Positions 1 to 9,091 of a stretch of 64,000 bases of DNA are shown here, one piece after another; position 1 is the stretch's first letter; each line of letters begins with the position of its first letter. A program made the position numbers and the translations under genes. The notes beneath the pieces are model-generated. The model saw only the letters and a program-made list of their open reading frames with translations, was not told where the DNA came from and did no database searches. The DNA comes from Phormidesmis sp963789215 (GTDB taxonomy: Bacteria > Cyanobacteriota > Cyanobacteriia > Phormidesmidales > Phormidesmidaceae): assembly GCA_963789215.1 (NCBI GenBank), contig CAWBJY010000011.1, positions 248,001-312,000 of the forward strand, in the 5' to 3' direction.

Positions 1-19
1 TTGTGAGGTGGGTAGCTAG

Positions 20-817
20 ATGTCTGAAGGTCGAAGTGCAGCGCCGGATGAAGAGAGAAAGGCCAAGGGAAGCCGGATTATTGGGCGAGTTTTACCGGCG
101 GCTGTGAGACTGTGGCTGCGATCGCAGCTAGAAGGCGCAGGGGATTTGGATATTCAGCTCGACGGTAGGGATCGAGAAATCATTTCTGGTCGTTTGCCGA
201 AAGTATCTGTAGCAGCGAAGAACGCTGTCTACAAAGGCATTCAATTAGGGACTGTAGAACTGTCGGCTGAGGATATTCGGATCAATATTGGAGAGGTAAT
301 TCGCGGCAGGCCGCTCCGGCTGCTACAGGCTTTTCCTGTGCTAGGTGAGGTGGCTTTAAGCGCACAGGATTTAAGTGCTTCGATGGGGTCGCCACTTTTG
401 CTAGCGGGTCTAACCGATTTTTGGCGGGGACTGGCGCGATCGCCTCAGCTCGCTGAGGAAATTCAAAATCGCTATGGGCCGCTGTCGCTAGATCCCGATG
501 TAACGCTGCACGAGGCGACCGTTGCACTAGCTGACCAATGCATAGGCATGAGTTTTTATCCCCGCAGCCGAGGCGAGACCCTGAAGATTCCGGTCGCGAT
601 CGGCGCGAGACTGTCAATTGTCTCAGGTAATCTTTTGCAGATACTGTCTGCGAGATGGCTAACGCAGCTATCTGAGCTGGACGATCCCACTCAAGGAACG
701 GCAATCCAAGCTTTAGAGGGCTTTCAGTGGGATTTGGGAGAAGACACCCAGATTTCTCAGCTTGCTATCTATTCAGAAAAACTACAGTGCACTGGCCAGC
801 TACAGGTAAATCCGTAG
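20..817 (+). CDS. DUF2993 (LmeA-type) lipid-binding protein
   Basis: A 265-residue protein that matches the cyanobacterial DUF2993 family. The central part (about residues 60-130) has the family's alternating beta pattern, with a VAAKNAVYKGIQLG stretch and an INIGEVIRGRPL stretch. Relatives such as mycobacterial LmeA are periplasmic phospholipid-binding proteins; a role with envelope lipids here is inference. No clear signal peptide is present; the N-terminus is charged. It converges on cdsA, a phospholipid synthesis gene, with a gap of only 5 bases. The ATG lies 19 bases into the window, so the promoter is outside. Confidence 0.7.
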   Translation: MSEGRSAAPDEERKAKGSRIIGRVLPAAVRLWLRSQLEGAGDLDIQLDGRDREIISGRLPKVSVAAKNAVYKGIQLGTVELSAEDIRINIGEVIRGRPLRLLQAFPVLGEVALSAQDLSASMGSPLLLAGLTDFWRGLARSPQLAEEIQNRYGPLSLDPDVTLHEATVALADQCIGMSFYPRSRGETLKIPVAIGARLSIVSGNLLQILSARWLTQLSELDDPTQGTAIQALEGFQWDLGEDTQISQLAIYSEKLQCTGQLQVNP

Positions 818-822
818 GCGGG

Positions 823-1692
823 CTAGTACTGCTTGAGTAGCGGAATAAGATAGGCCACGAAGTAGTAAACCAGGGGCGCTGTAAAAACGTAGCTATCTGT
901 GCGATCTAGAATGCCGCCGTGCCCTGGAATCAGCGTTCCAGAGTCTTTAACGCCCGCATCGCGCTTCATCAGCGATTCGGTGAGATCGCCTAAGAGGCTG
1001 GAGATACCGATGATGGTGCCTAAAGCAGCCCCTGTGAGCCACCAGATAGGCCAGTTCATCACCCAAGCGCCCAAGATACCGCAGCTGGCGCTGGCTCCCA
1101 TTCCAAAAATCGCGCCTTCGACGGTTTTCTTCGGGCTGATACTAGATAGCGGCGTTCGGCCAAACGATTTGCCAAAGGCATAGGCCCCGATGTCTGCGCC
1201 CCAAATACAGACAAAGGCTACAAAGGTGATAGTAAGACCCGTGGGAAAGGTGCTCCAGTCGAAGCTGGTAGGCCAGTACCCTTCTAGCGGTAGCGATGCT
1301 GTTCCTTCGGCAGAAAGGTCTCTGAGGCGAATCCAGAAGGTGGGCAGGTAGCCACCATAGAAAAGGGCCAAAATAGAGGCGGCAACATCGGCTATGGTGG
1401 CAAATTTGGGCTGAAAAAGCAGGTAGAAGCAAATGCAGGTGCCCGCTAAGGCCAAGATGGCATCGGCAACGGGGGGCGCGATATGTGCAGTTACTAGCAG
1501 TACTTGGCTAACGATGAGCGTTGTTTTGGCGGCCGGATTGATGCCTTTGGCTCGAACTAGTTCGAATACTTCTAGCTGGCCTAGGTAGACGATGATGCCG
1601 AAGCCTATGGTGAAGTACCATCCGCCCAGCACAATAAGGCTAAGTGCGACGGCGATCGCAACGATTCCACTAGCAATGCGAACCCATGGCAT
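823..1692 (-). CDS. cdsA: phosphatidate cytidylyltransferase
   Basis: CdsA makes CDP-diacylglycerol from phosphatidate and CTP, the precursor of phosphatidylglycerol, in the cytoplasmic or thylakoid membrane. The protein of 289 residues is strongly hydrophobic with about eight membrane segments. The C-terminal family signature is intact at about residues 240-266, with the KRDAGVKDSG block followed by PGHGGILDRTD. The length is normal for bacterial CdsA. The ATG start is followed directly by the first hydrophobic segment. Downstream (to the left) it converges on the DUF2993 gene. Confidence 0.95.
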   Translation of the reverse strand: MPWVRIASGIVAIAVALSLIVLGGWYFTIGFGIIVYLGQLEVFELVRAKGINPAAKTTLIVSQVLLVTAHIAPPVADAILALAGTCICFYLLFQPKFATIADVAASILALFYGGYLPTFWIRLRDLSAEGTASLPLEGYWPTSFDWSTFPTGLTITFVAFVCIWGADIGAYAFGKSFGRTPLSSISPKKTVEGAIFGMGASASCGILGAWVMNWPIWWLTGAALGTIIGISSLLGDLTESLMKRDAGVKDSGTLIPGHGGILDRTDSYVFTAPLVYYFVAYLIPLLKQY

Positions 1693-1850
1693 AGGCGTAT
1701 CAACTCAGATAAACAAAATTTTCATCGGGCGAACAGGCCGCTGCGAGAAAGGCTTGGTAAAACACTACAGTAAAGCACAGCCTGTCTGCATTGAGGTTTT
1801 CGTTCTCTAGCAGGTCTGGTTTTCCTGAGTAGTCGCTTGCCTGTTGCTAT

Positions 1851-1895
1851 TGTATCTAGGATAAAACTACCTGTGTATCTAAGATAAAACTACCT
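1851..1895. repeat. two near-identical 22-bp direct repeats
   Basis: TGTATCTAGGATAAAACTAC at 1851 recurs as TGTATCTAAGATAAAACTAC at 1874, a 23-base period with one difference. The pair lies in the gap between the cdsA start and the cbiT stop. No function can be assigned. Confidence 0.6.
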
Positions 1896-1935
1896 GGCCT
1901 GCATTTTTGGCTAAGTTGCCGGTAGAACCTTGGCT

Positions 1936-2532
1936 TTATTCGAGCTTGTCACCACTGATGATGAAGATGGGATCGACTGCCGCAAAGATCTGGCGATTGC
2001 CTCTGGTTTCTAGCCGGTTGATGGTGGGCTGAGCGACTTCTATATTGCGCATGTGCAGATTGGCAAAGGTTTCGGATGCGGTGTAGAGCGCTTCTAGATT
2101 ATTTGCGGTAACGACAATACGACCGCTGGTTCTGAGATGTTCCCAGGCGGCTTGAAGCGTGGTTTTGAGCGGTGCGCCTTCAATGAGAATGCAGTCGGGC
2201 TTATTGGCTATGGTGCTGAGGCATTCTGGCGCACTGCCTGCAACCACTTCAACGTTAGTGACTTCAAAGCGATCGCAGTTTCTTTTGATTAGCCCAGCGA
2301 CTTCTTCATCCCTTTCTATGGCGGTAATGCTGCCTTTTGGGCATAGCAAAGCGGCTTCTATGGCGACGGTGCCTGTCCCTGCTCCGATATCCCATAAGCT
2401 AGCGTCGGGTCTGAGCCGGAGGTATCCCATCACTAATAGTCGGACTTCCTTTTTGGTGAGTGGGATGCCAGGGAGCTGCTTGAAGAGCTTGTCTGGAATG
2501 CCGGGAGTGGCGTAGGGCCAAAGTTCAGACAT
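1936..2532 (-). CDS. cbiT: cobalt-precorrin decarboxylating C15-methyltransferase CbiT
   Basis: CbiT is the SAM-dependent methyltransferase that methylates C15 of the corrin ring and removes the C12 acetate during cobalamin synthesis. The 198-residue protein carries the Rossmann SAM-binding motif DIGAGTGTVAIE (from residue 48) and the acidic ERDEE end of strand 2. The N-terminal GIPD...GIPLTKKEVR segment is typical of CbiT. It stands alone, without the fused CbiE domain seen in CobL. B12-dependent methionine synthase lies about 2.3 kb away on the other strand, a user of the same cofactor. Confidence 0.88.
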   Translation of the reverse strand: MSELWPYATPGIPDKLFKQLPGIPLTKKEVRLLVMGYLRLRPDASLWDIGAGTGTVAIEAALLCPKGSITAIERDEEVAGLIKRNCDRFEVTNVEVVAGSAPECLSTIANKPDCILIEGAPLKTTLQAAWEHLRTSGRIVVTANNLEALYTASETFANLHMRNIEVAQPTINRLETRGNRQIFAAVDPIFIISGDKLE

Positions 2533-2586
2533 GGGGTTTAGAGCGGGCGGTGACGATAGGAGTTGCGCATCTGATTGGCAATCGTA

Positions 2587-4056
2587 TCAGGGGGTGAGGG
2601 ATGACGGGTCAACCACAAGGATTGTCTTTAGCTGCGAGTCTTGGCAGCCGGTGAGCATTGCGCCTGCGCTGAGGAGGGTTTGGAGATGAGCGATCGCCCT
2701 TTCGGTAATGAGTTCTCCAGGCAGTAGTGCCGGAATACCCGGCGGGTAGGGGCAGATGGTTTCAGCGCAGATTTTGCGGGGGGCCTGGTCGATAGGGACG
2801 GATCGTTTGTGGGCGAAGAACGCCTGGCGCGGGGTGAGGGGCGCGGGGTGAGTAGTGAATGATGAGTAATTGGCTTTGGGCGGTGCGGGTTGAGCGGTGG
2901 CTGAGTGATGTTGGCAGAGCTGCTGAAAGCTGTGGATGAGCTGGTTGATGTCTGCGAGCCTGTTTCCCAGGGAGATGATGAAAGTGAGGTGCTTGAGGGT
3001 GGGGAGTTCGGCGGTGACGTTGAATTTACCGTGGAGGATTTCGTCTGCTTCGAAGCCCGTGAGGCCCAGGGGTGAGACATCGACGGTGAGACGGGTGCGA
3101 TCGCCCATCAGCTCGCTAGCGTCTTTTTGCGGCTGCAACACTTTGAGTTTAGGCAGCCGACCGATGGCTTGAGCCGCTCGATCTGATAGCTCGATTGTTT
3201 TCTGCATCAGGCTAAGCCCATTGGTCGCCATTTGGTGACGAGCCGCCTCTAGCGATCCGAGGAGTAAGTAGCTGGGGCTGGTGGACTGGGTGAGCTGCAG
3301 GGATTGGCTCAGCCGATGACGGTCGATGCGATCGCCTTGAACATGTAGCAAGGCTGACTGAGTAAAGGCGCTAAGAACTTTGTGAGCGGATTGAACAACG
3401 AGGTCTGCGCCTGCGGCCAGCGCAGGTGTAGGCAGATTTGGGTGGAAGGCGAAGTGCGGGCCGTGGGCTTCGTCGATTATGAGGGGGATATTGTGGGCTT
3501 GGGTGAGGCGGGCGATCGCTTTAATATCTGAGCAGATGCCTTGGTAGGTGGGCGAGACTAGGAGAACGGCTTTGGCGGTGGGGTGTTGAGCGATCGCCCG
3601 TTCGATAGTCTGTGGTGAAACTCCAACGGGCATGTCCCACGCTTCGCTGTAGTCTGGTTCGACGTAGATGGGGGTAGCGCCAGAAAGGATAAGCCCTGAG
3701 ATAGCGGAGGAATGAACGTTTCTCGGCAGGATAAGCCGATCTCCTGGGCCACAAGTTGCTATGACGGCTGCCTCAATTCCGCAGGTAGATCCGTTGGCTA
3801 GGAACCAGGTACGTTCTGCGCCAAAGGCTTCGGCGGCGAGGTCTTGGGCTTGCCGAATGACGCCTTCTGGGGCGAACAGATTGTCTAGCTCGGGGAGTTC
3901 GGGCAGGTCTGCGCGGAAAACCTGAGGGCCAAAAAGGTCACGATGCTGGGATGAAATGCCCTGACCGCGTTTGTGCCCAGGCGTGTAGAAAGCGGCGTTG
4001 TTGCGAGCTGCGCAGTGCTTTAGGGCGCTGATTAAAGGCGTAGCAGATTGATCCAT
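2587..4056 (-). CDS. Orn/Lys/Arg decarboxylase family PLP enzyme
   Basis: A fold-type I PLP enzyme of 489 residues. Visible marks are FYTPGHKRGQG near the N-terminus (residues 23-33), the DEAHGPHF motif with Asp195 for the pyridine nitrogen, and the Schiff-base lysine in SAHK (Lys226). The N-terminal wing domain of the large inducible decarboxylases is missing, as in the shorter arginine/lysine decarboxylase forms common in cyanobacteria and Gram-positive bacteria. The substrate cannot be read from sequence; arginine or lysine is most likely. It is followed 11 bases later by the VOC-protein gene on the other side, both on the minus strand. Confidence 0.88.
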   Translation of the reverse strand: MDQSATPLISALKHCAARNNAAFYTPGHKRGQGISSQHRDLFGPQVFRADLPELPELDNLFAPEGVIRQAQDLAAEAFGAERTWFLANGSTCGIEAAVIATCGPGDRLILPRNVHSSAISGLILSGATPIYVEPDYSEAWDMPVGVSPQTIERAIAQHPTAKAVLLVSPTYQGICSDIKAIARLTQAHNIPLIIDEAHGPHFAFHPNLPTPALAAGADLVVQSAHKVLSAFTQSALLHVQGDRIDRHRLSQSLQLTQSTSPSYLLLGSLEAARHQMATNGLSLMQKTIELSDRAAQAIGRLPKLKVLQPQKDASELMGDRTRLTVDVSPLGLTGFEADEILHGKFNVTAELPTLKHLTFIISLGNRLADINQLIHSFQQLCQHHSATAQPAPPKANYSSFTTHPAPLTPRQAFFAHKRSVPIDQAPRKICAETICPYPPGIPALLPGELITERAIAHLQTLLSAGAMLTGCQDSQLKTILVVDPSSLTP

Positions 4057-4067
4057 TAATAAGCGCT

Positions 4068-4511
4068 CTAGCGATCGCCCATGGGATCGCAGCGGACTTC
4101 GATGGTGAATCCGTCGGGATCTTTGAAGTAAATGCCTTTGCCGGTAGGACGAATAATAGGGCCTTTGAAGGGGATGTTTGATTCGCGCAGGAGCGTCATG
4201 GCTGGCTCCATTTGATCGGGCGAAATATCAAAGGCGAGATGATCGGCGCGGGTGAAGCTTTTTTGCGGATCGGGGTCGGGCGGCGCTAGCTCTGGCTCCC
4301 AAAACAGATCGAGAATGGTGCCGTCTGGGGTTTTAAAGTTGGTGACTTTGCCTTCGGCGACGAGCTGAACCAGGGTTTTAGGAACTTCTGCACCGACCAA
4401 ACGATGTAGCCCCAGTACGGTGCCGTAAAAGTGGCAGGACGCCTGCATGTCTTGAACGTTGAGCGCGATGTGGTGGACACCGCGCAGCATTCCGGGAAGA
4501 ATTCCAGCCAT
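4068..4511 (-). CDS. VOC/glyoxalase-fold metalloenzyme
   Basis: A 147-residue single-chain vicinal oxygen chelate protein. Two beta-alpha-beta-beta-beta modules are evident, with metal-ligand candidates in GVHHIALNV (first module), RADHLAFDI (second module) and the terminal KDPDGFTIEV block with its glutamate. This pattern fits glyoxalase I, dioxygenase and fosfomycin-resistance relatives; the reaction is not determinable. It lies 11 bases upstream of the decarboxylase gene on the same strand and is probably co-transcribed with it. Confidence 0.8.
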   Translation of the reverse strand: MAGILPGMLRGVHHIALNVQDMQASCHFYGTVLGLHRLVGAEVPKTLVQLVAEGKVTNFKTPDGTILDLFWEPELAPPDPDPQKSFTRADHLAFDISPDQMEPAMTLLRESNIPFKGPIIRPTGKGIYFKDPDGFTIEVRCDPMGDR

Positions 4512-4850
4512 AGTGCACTCTCAGAAGGGCTTGAGAAAGAAGGGCTTGAGAAAAATGGACTCAAGGAAATGCCCGTGGGCAATATCAAGAGGAGTTGTCT
4601 TAATAGGAGTTGTCTTAGTTTATGATGCCGCTTTTTGCCCGCTTGTGGTTCGGTTTGGCTCCTTATGAGAATGGTTCATGTTTAGGGAGCGATCGCACTC
4701 ATGCGCCAATCTGTAAGAAGTTGCAGGATTTTTAGTAATAATAATAGGAGCTTTACATTTCTCTAGAATAGGGATATTGCTTTAGCTACATACCGCTATA
4801 TTTTCTTTCATCAGCGCCTCAATCGCCCTTTCACCGCATTCTAATTGACT
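4512..4850. other. divergent intergenic region between VOC gene and metH
   Basis: About 340 bases with no convincing gene. The left part holds short direct repeats: GAAGGGCTTGAGAAA-like units near 4527-4553 and AGGAGTTGTCTTA at 4590 and 4605. The right part is AT-rich and presumably carries the metH promoter. I see no cobalamin riboswitch signature. Confidence 0.5.
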
Positions 4851-7800
4851 ATGAAAAGCCAGTTTCTAGACCGTTTGAAAAGTCCAGAGCGCCCGGTCCT
4901 CGTATTTGACGGTGCGATGGGAACGTCGCTGCAAATGCAGGAGCTGACAGCAGCGGACTTTGGCGGGCCAGAATACGAAGGCTGTAATGAATATTTGGTG
5001 GAAACCAAGCCTGACTCTGTAGAGAAAGTGCACCGCAGCTTTTTGGAAGCGGGCGCGGATGTAATTGAAACCGATACCTTTGGCGGTACGGCGCTGGTAT
5101 TAGCTGAGTATGACCTAGCCGATCGCGCCTATGAATTGAATAAGAAAGCGGCTGCTTTGGCAAGAAAGGCGGCTGACGATTATTCCACCCCAGAGAAGCC
5201 TCGGTTTGTTGCGGGTTCGATTGGGCCGGGAACGAAGCTGCCGACGCTGGGGCATGTGGATTTTGACACGCTGAAGAATGCTTACCTGGAGCAGGTGGCT
5301 GGGCTAATAGACGGCGGCGTGGATCTAATATTGGTGGAGACCTGCCAAGACGTGCTGCAAATCAAGGCGGCGCTAACGGCGATTGATGAGACTTTTGTAG
5401 AAAAGCAAGTTCGTTTGCCACTGATGGTTTCGGTGACGGTAGAGCAGCAGGGCACGATGCTAGTAGGCTCGGAAATTGGGGCGGCGCTGACTATTTTAGA
5501 ACCCTACCCGATTGATATTTTGGGCCTCAACTGTGCGACTGGCCCGACGGAGATGAAGGAGCACATTCGCTATTTGTCGGAGAATTCGCCGTTTATTGTG
5601 TCTTGCATTCCAAACGCGGGACTACCCGAGAACGTAGGCGGGCAGGCGCATTACCGGCTAACGCCAATGGAACTGCGGATGCAGCTGATGCACTTTGTAG
5701 AAGATTTGGGCGTGCAGGTAATTGGCGGCTGCTGCGGAACGCGGACGGATCATATTGCGCAGCTAGCTGAGCTGTCTAAAGATTTGAAGCCTAAAGAAAG
5801 AGGGGTGGGCGATCGCCAACAAATTCCTCCCTACGGTGAACTTCCCTACGTACCTTCAGCGGCCTCTATTTACAGCCCGCAGCCTTATGAGCAAGATAAT
5901 TCCTTCCTGATTGTGGGCGAGCGTCTAAACGCCAGCGGATCTAAGAAATGTCGTGAAATGCTCAACGCCGAGGACTGGGATGGGCTAGTTGCGCTAGCTA
6001 AGTCTCAGGTGAAAGAAGGCGCGCATATCTTAGATGTGAACGTGGACTACGTGGGCCGCGACGGTGAGCGCGATATGCGAGAGCTGGTTTCCCGGCTGGT
6101 GACGAACATTACGCTGCCGCTAATGCTGGACTCGACTGAGTGGGAAAAGATGGAGGCGGGCCTGAAGGTAGCAGGCGGTAAGTGCATTTTGAACTCGACC
6201 AACTACGAAGACGGCGATGAGCGCTTCTTTAAGGTGCTAGAAATTGCCAAACGGTACGGCGCGGGCGTCGTGATTGGCACGATTGATGAAGATGGGATGG
6301 CGCGGACGGCTGAGAAAAAGTTTGCGATCGCCCAAAGAGCCTACCGAGACGCGGTTGAATACGGCTTTCCCTCCTACGAACTTTTCTTTGACACGCTGGT
6401 TCTCCCAATCTCTACCGGCATTGAAGAGGATCGGGTGAATGCGAAAGAGACCATTAAGGCGATTAAGCTCATTCGCGAGAATCTGCCCGGCTGTCACATT
6501 ATGCTAGGCGTGTCTAACGCTTCGTTTGGTCTGAACCCAGCTTCTAGAGTCGTGCTGAACTCTGTCTTCTTGAACGAAGCGATGGCGGCGGGAATGGATG
6601 GCGCGATTGTCAGCGCTAGCAAAATTTTGCCACTGGCCAAAATCGATCCCGATCATCAGAAAATATGTCGTGACCTGATTTACGACAACCGCGAATTTGA
6701 AGGCGATGCCTGTACTTACGATCCGCTGGGCGAACTAACGACCCTATTTGAGGGCAAAAGCACTAAGCAGCTGAGGACGACTCAAGACGAGGACCTGCCT
6801 TTAGAAGAGCGGCTAAAGCGTCATATTATCGACGGCGAGCGCATTGGCCTAGAAGATCAGCTAGCTACCGCCCTGAAGCAGTATCCGCCTTTGGAAATTG
6901 TGAACACCTTTTTGCTCGACGGGATGAAGGTAGTAGGCGAACTGTTTGGCTCGGGGCAGATGCAGCTCCCGTTTGTGCTGCAATCGGCGCAAACGATGAA
7001 GGCGGCGGTGGCCTACCTAGAGCCATTTATGGACAAGGACGAATCGGACGACAGCGGCAAGGGAACGGTCGTGATTGCTACTGTAAAGGGCGATGTGCAC
7101 GATATCGGTAAGAACCTGGTAGACATTATTTTGTCTAACAACGGCTATAAAGTCGTGAATATCGGCATTAAGCAGCCGGTGGACAACATCATCGCGGCCT
7201 TTAACGAACACCAGGCAGACTGCATTGCCATGAGCGGACTGCTGGTGAAATCGACGGCCTTTATGAAGAACAATTTGGAGACCTTTAATGAGCACGGCAT
7301 TAACGTGCCGGTGATTTTGGGTGGGGCGGCGCTGACGCCTAAGTTCGTGCATGAGGACTGCCAGAATGTCTACAACGGCCAGGTGATTTACGGCAAGGAC
7401 GCTTTTGCCGACCTGCACTTTATGGATGCGCTGATGCCCGCGAAGAAAGAAAGCGCCTGGGATAACGCAAAAGGCTTTGCTGACGATCATCCGATGAGTC
7501 AGCTTTCTAAGACGGCTAAGGCGGTGGTGAATAATATCGAGGAAGCGGCAAAGCATTCGGATGAGCCGAAAGAAATTGATACGCGGCGCTCTGACGATGT
7601 GGCGATTGATATCGAGCGGCCTACGCCTCCTTTTTGGGGGCCGAAGGTGCTGACTTCAAAAGATATTCCGACAGAGGAATTATTTGATTATTTGGATATG
7701 CAGGCGCTCGTTGCCGGTCAGTGGCAGTTTCGGAAGCCGAAAGGCCAGTCTCGTGAAGAGTACGACGCATTTTTGGCGGAGAAGGTAGAGCCGATTTTGG

Positions 7801-8444
7801 CTGAGTGGAAGCAGCGGATTCTGACGGAGAATTTGCTCGATCCAAAGCTGGTGTATGGCTATTTCCCTTGTTTGGCAGAGGGCAACACGCTTTACATTTA
7901 CGACTGGAAAGCAGCGGAAAAAGGAGAGCCTTCTGAGCCGGTGACCTCGTTTGAGTTTCCGCGTCAGCGTTCGATGCGACGGCTGTGTATTGCAGACTTT
8001 TTCTTGCCGAAGGACAAGGCTAAGCCGGGAGAGTACGACGTGTTCCCGATGCAGGCAGTGACGATGGGTGAGATTGCGACTGAGTTCGCAGCTTCGCTAT
8101 TTGCGTCGGATAACTATACGGATTATTTGTACTATCACGGCTTGGCGGTGCAGATGGCGGAAGCGCTAGCGGAATGGATGCATACGAAAATTCGGATCGA
8201 TCTGGGCTATGGCGATCAAGAGCCGGAGGGAATTCGGAATATTTTGGCGCAGCGGTATCAGGGGTCTCGCTATAGCTTTGGCTATCCGGCCTGTCCGAAT
8301 ATGCAGGATCAGCCGAAGCAGCTAGATCTGCTGGAGGTTGAGAAGATTGGGATGCATATGGACGAGAGCGAGCAGCTTTATCCGGAGCAGTCTACAACGG
8401 CGATTGTGGCTTATCACGGGGCGGCGAAGTACTTTAGCGCCTAG
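4851..8444 (+). CDS. metH: cobalamin-dependent methionine synthase
   Basis: MetH transfers a methyl group from methyltetrahydrofolate to homocysteine through cobalamin. All four modules are present in about 1197 residues. The homocysteine domain has zinc ligands at Cys228 and Cys294-Cys295 (in GLNCATGP and GGCCGTR). The pterin domain starts near residue 350 with VGERLNASGSKK. The cobalamin domain has the axial-histidine motif DVHDIGKN (His750). The C-terminal activation domain has the usual FPRQ and YPACP motifs. The reading frame also opens at a TTG two codons earlier (4845); I prefer the ATG at 4851. The length is close to that of E. coli MetH. Confidence 0.96.
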   Translation: MKSQFLDRLKSPERPVLVFDGAMGTSLQMQELTAADFGGPEYEGCNEYLVETKPDSVEKVHRSFLEAGADVIETDTFGGTALVLAEYDLADRAYELNKKAAALARKAADDYSTPEKPRFVAGSIGPGTKLPTLGHVDFDTLKNAYLEQVAGLIDGGVDLILVETCQDVLQIKAALTAIDETFVEKQVRLPLMVSVTVEQQGTMLVGSEIGAALTILEPYPIDILGLNCATGPTEMKEHIRYLSENSPFIVSCIPNAGLPENVGGQAHYRLTPMELRMQLMHFVEDLGVQVIGGCCGTRTDHIAQLAELSKDLKPKERGVGDRQQIPPYGELPYVPSAASIYSPQPYEQDNSFLIVGERLNASGSKKCREMLNAEDWDGLVALAKSQVKEGAHILDVNVDYVGRDGERDMRELVSRLVTNITLPLMLDSTEWEKMEAGLKVAGGKCILNSTNYEDGDERFFKVLEIAKRYGAGVVIGTIDEDGMARTAEKKFAIAQRAYRDAVEYGFPSYELFFDTLVLPISTGIEEDRVNAKETIKAIKLIRENLPGCHIMLGVSNASFGLNPASRVVLNSVFLNEAMAAGMDGAIVSASKILPLAKIDPDHQKICRDLIYDNREFEGDACTYDPLGELTTLFEGKSTKQLRTTQDEDLPLEERLKRHIIDGERIGLEDQLATALKQYPPLEIVNTFLLDGMKVVGELFGSGQMQLPFVLQSAQTMKAAVAYLEPFMDKDESDDSGKGTVVIATVKGDVHDIGKNLVDIILSNNGYKVVNIGIKQPVDNIIAAFNEHQADCIAMSGLLVKSTAFMKNNLETFNEHGINVPVILGGAALTPKFVHEDCQNVYNGQVIYGKDAFADLHFMDALMPAKKESAWDNAKGFADDHPMSQLSKTAKAVVNNIEEAAKHSDEPKEIDTRRSDDVAIDIERPTPPFWGPKVLTSKDIPTEELFDYLDMQALVAGQWQFRKPKGQSREEYDAFLAEKVEPILAEWKQRILTENLLDPKLVYGYFPCLAEGNTLYIYDWKAAEKGEPSEPVTSFEFPRQRSMRRLCIADFFLPKDKAKPGEYDVFPMQAVTMGEIATEFAASLFASDNYTDYLYYHGLAVQMAEALAEWMHTKIRIDLGYGDQEPEGIRNILAQRYQGSRYSFGYPACPNMQDQPKQLDLLEVEKIGMHMDESEQLYPEQSTTAIVAYHGAAKYFSA

Positions 8445-8464
8445 TGAGGCTTACTTAGTGAAGC

Positions 8465-8917
8465 TTACTTCCAACCCGATTCGGATTGGGTTTTGACGTA
8501 TTGTGCGATCGCTCCAATCTCCTCACCGGTTAGCCGATCTTCATAGGCCGACATAATGCCTTTGCCATGGGTGATAATTTGACTGATTTTGGTCACATCA
8601 TCGTAGCCATAGCGCTTGAGTGCCTTTTGCTTCAGGTTTTTGCCGCGACGGACGACGTTGCCGCCGTGGGCATGGCAGCCTGCGCAGTTGCTAGTGAATA
8701 AAGCGGCGGCGGATGGGGGAGCCGCTTCGTCAGCCGCTGTCGCTTCTGATGTTTCTAACACCTGATTGATCGCGGCGGCTTCGGCGAGCGGTGCGGCTAA
8801 GGCGCTGTCTGTGGCGATAAAGGTGAGCGTAAGTGCGATCGCTATCGCAGAGAGCGTGTAGGCTACGCTACGTCCTAAACGAGCCTTAAACTCTAAAATG
8901 TTCTCGAAATAGCGCAT
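8465..8917 (-). CDS. cytochrome c6-like protein
   Basis: A small secreted c-type cytochrome, probably a lumenal or periplasmic electron carrier of the c6/c553 group. The 150-residue precursor has an N-terminal signal segment (about residues 18-42, ending ALAAP), an alanine- and glutamate-rich linker of about 30 residues, then the heme site CAGCH (Cys78, Cys81, His82). The second heme ligand is probably Met122 in GKGIMSAY. The C-terminus ends with the GW pattern typical of c6. The linker before the heme is longer than in ordinary PetJ, so it may be a c6 variant rather than the main plastocyanin substitute. It is transcribed away from kaiA. Confidence 0.8.
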   Translation of the reverse strand: MRYFENILEFKARLGRSVAYTLSAIAIALTLTFIATDSALAAPLAEAAAINQVLETSEATAADEAAPPSAAALFTSNCAGCHAHGGNVVRRGKNLKQKALKRYGYDDVTKISQIITHGKGIMSAYEDRLTGEEIGAIAQYVKTQSESGWK

Positions 8918-9091
8918 GTTCTGCTCCTTGGACTCGTTTTTACGGTTTTCTGACCTATATCCATCAATGTTTCGTCCTCTCTTTTATCAAATATTAAAAA
9001 AATATAAAAGCTATTCGCTATCAAACGTGTAACGTTGTAAGAAGAGACACAAGCAATGTCCCTTTACCCTATCGCGATTTGAGCGAATCAC

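Noticed and set aside
4512..4850. Possible cobalamin riboswitch before metH
   Set aside because: No B12-box-like GCCACTG and no plausible riboswitch core; the region is short and AT-rich.
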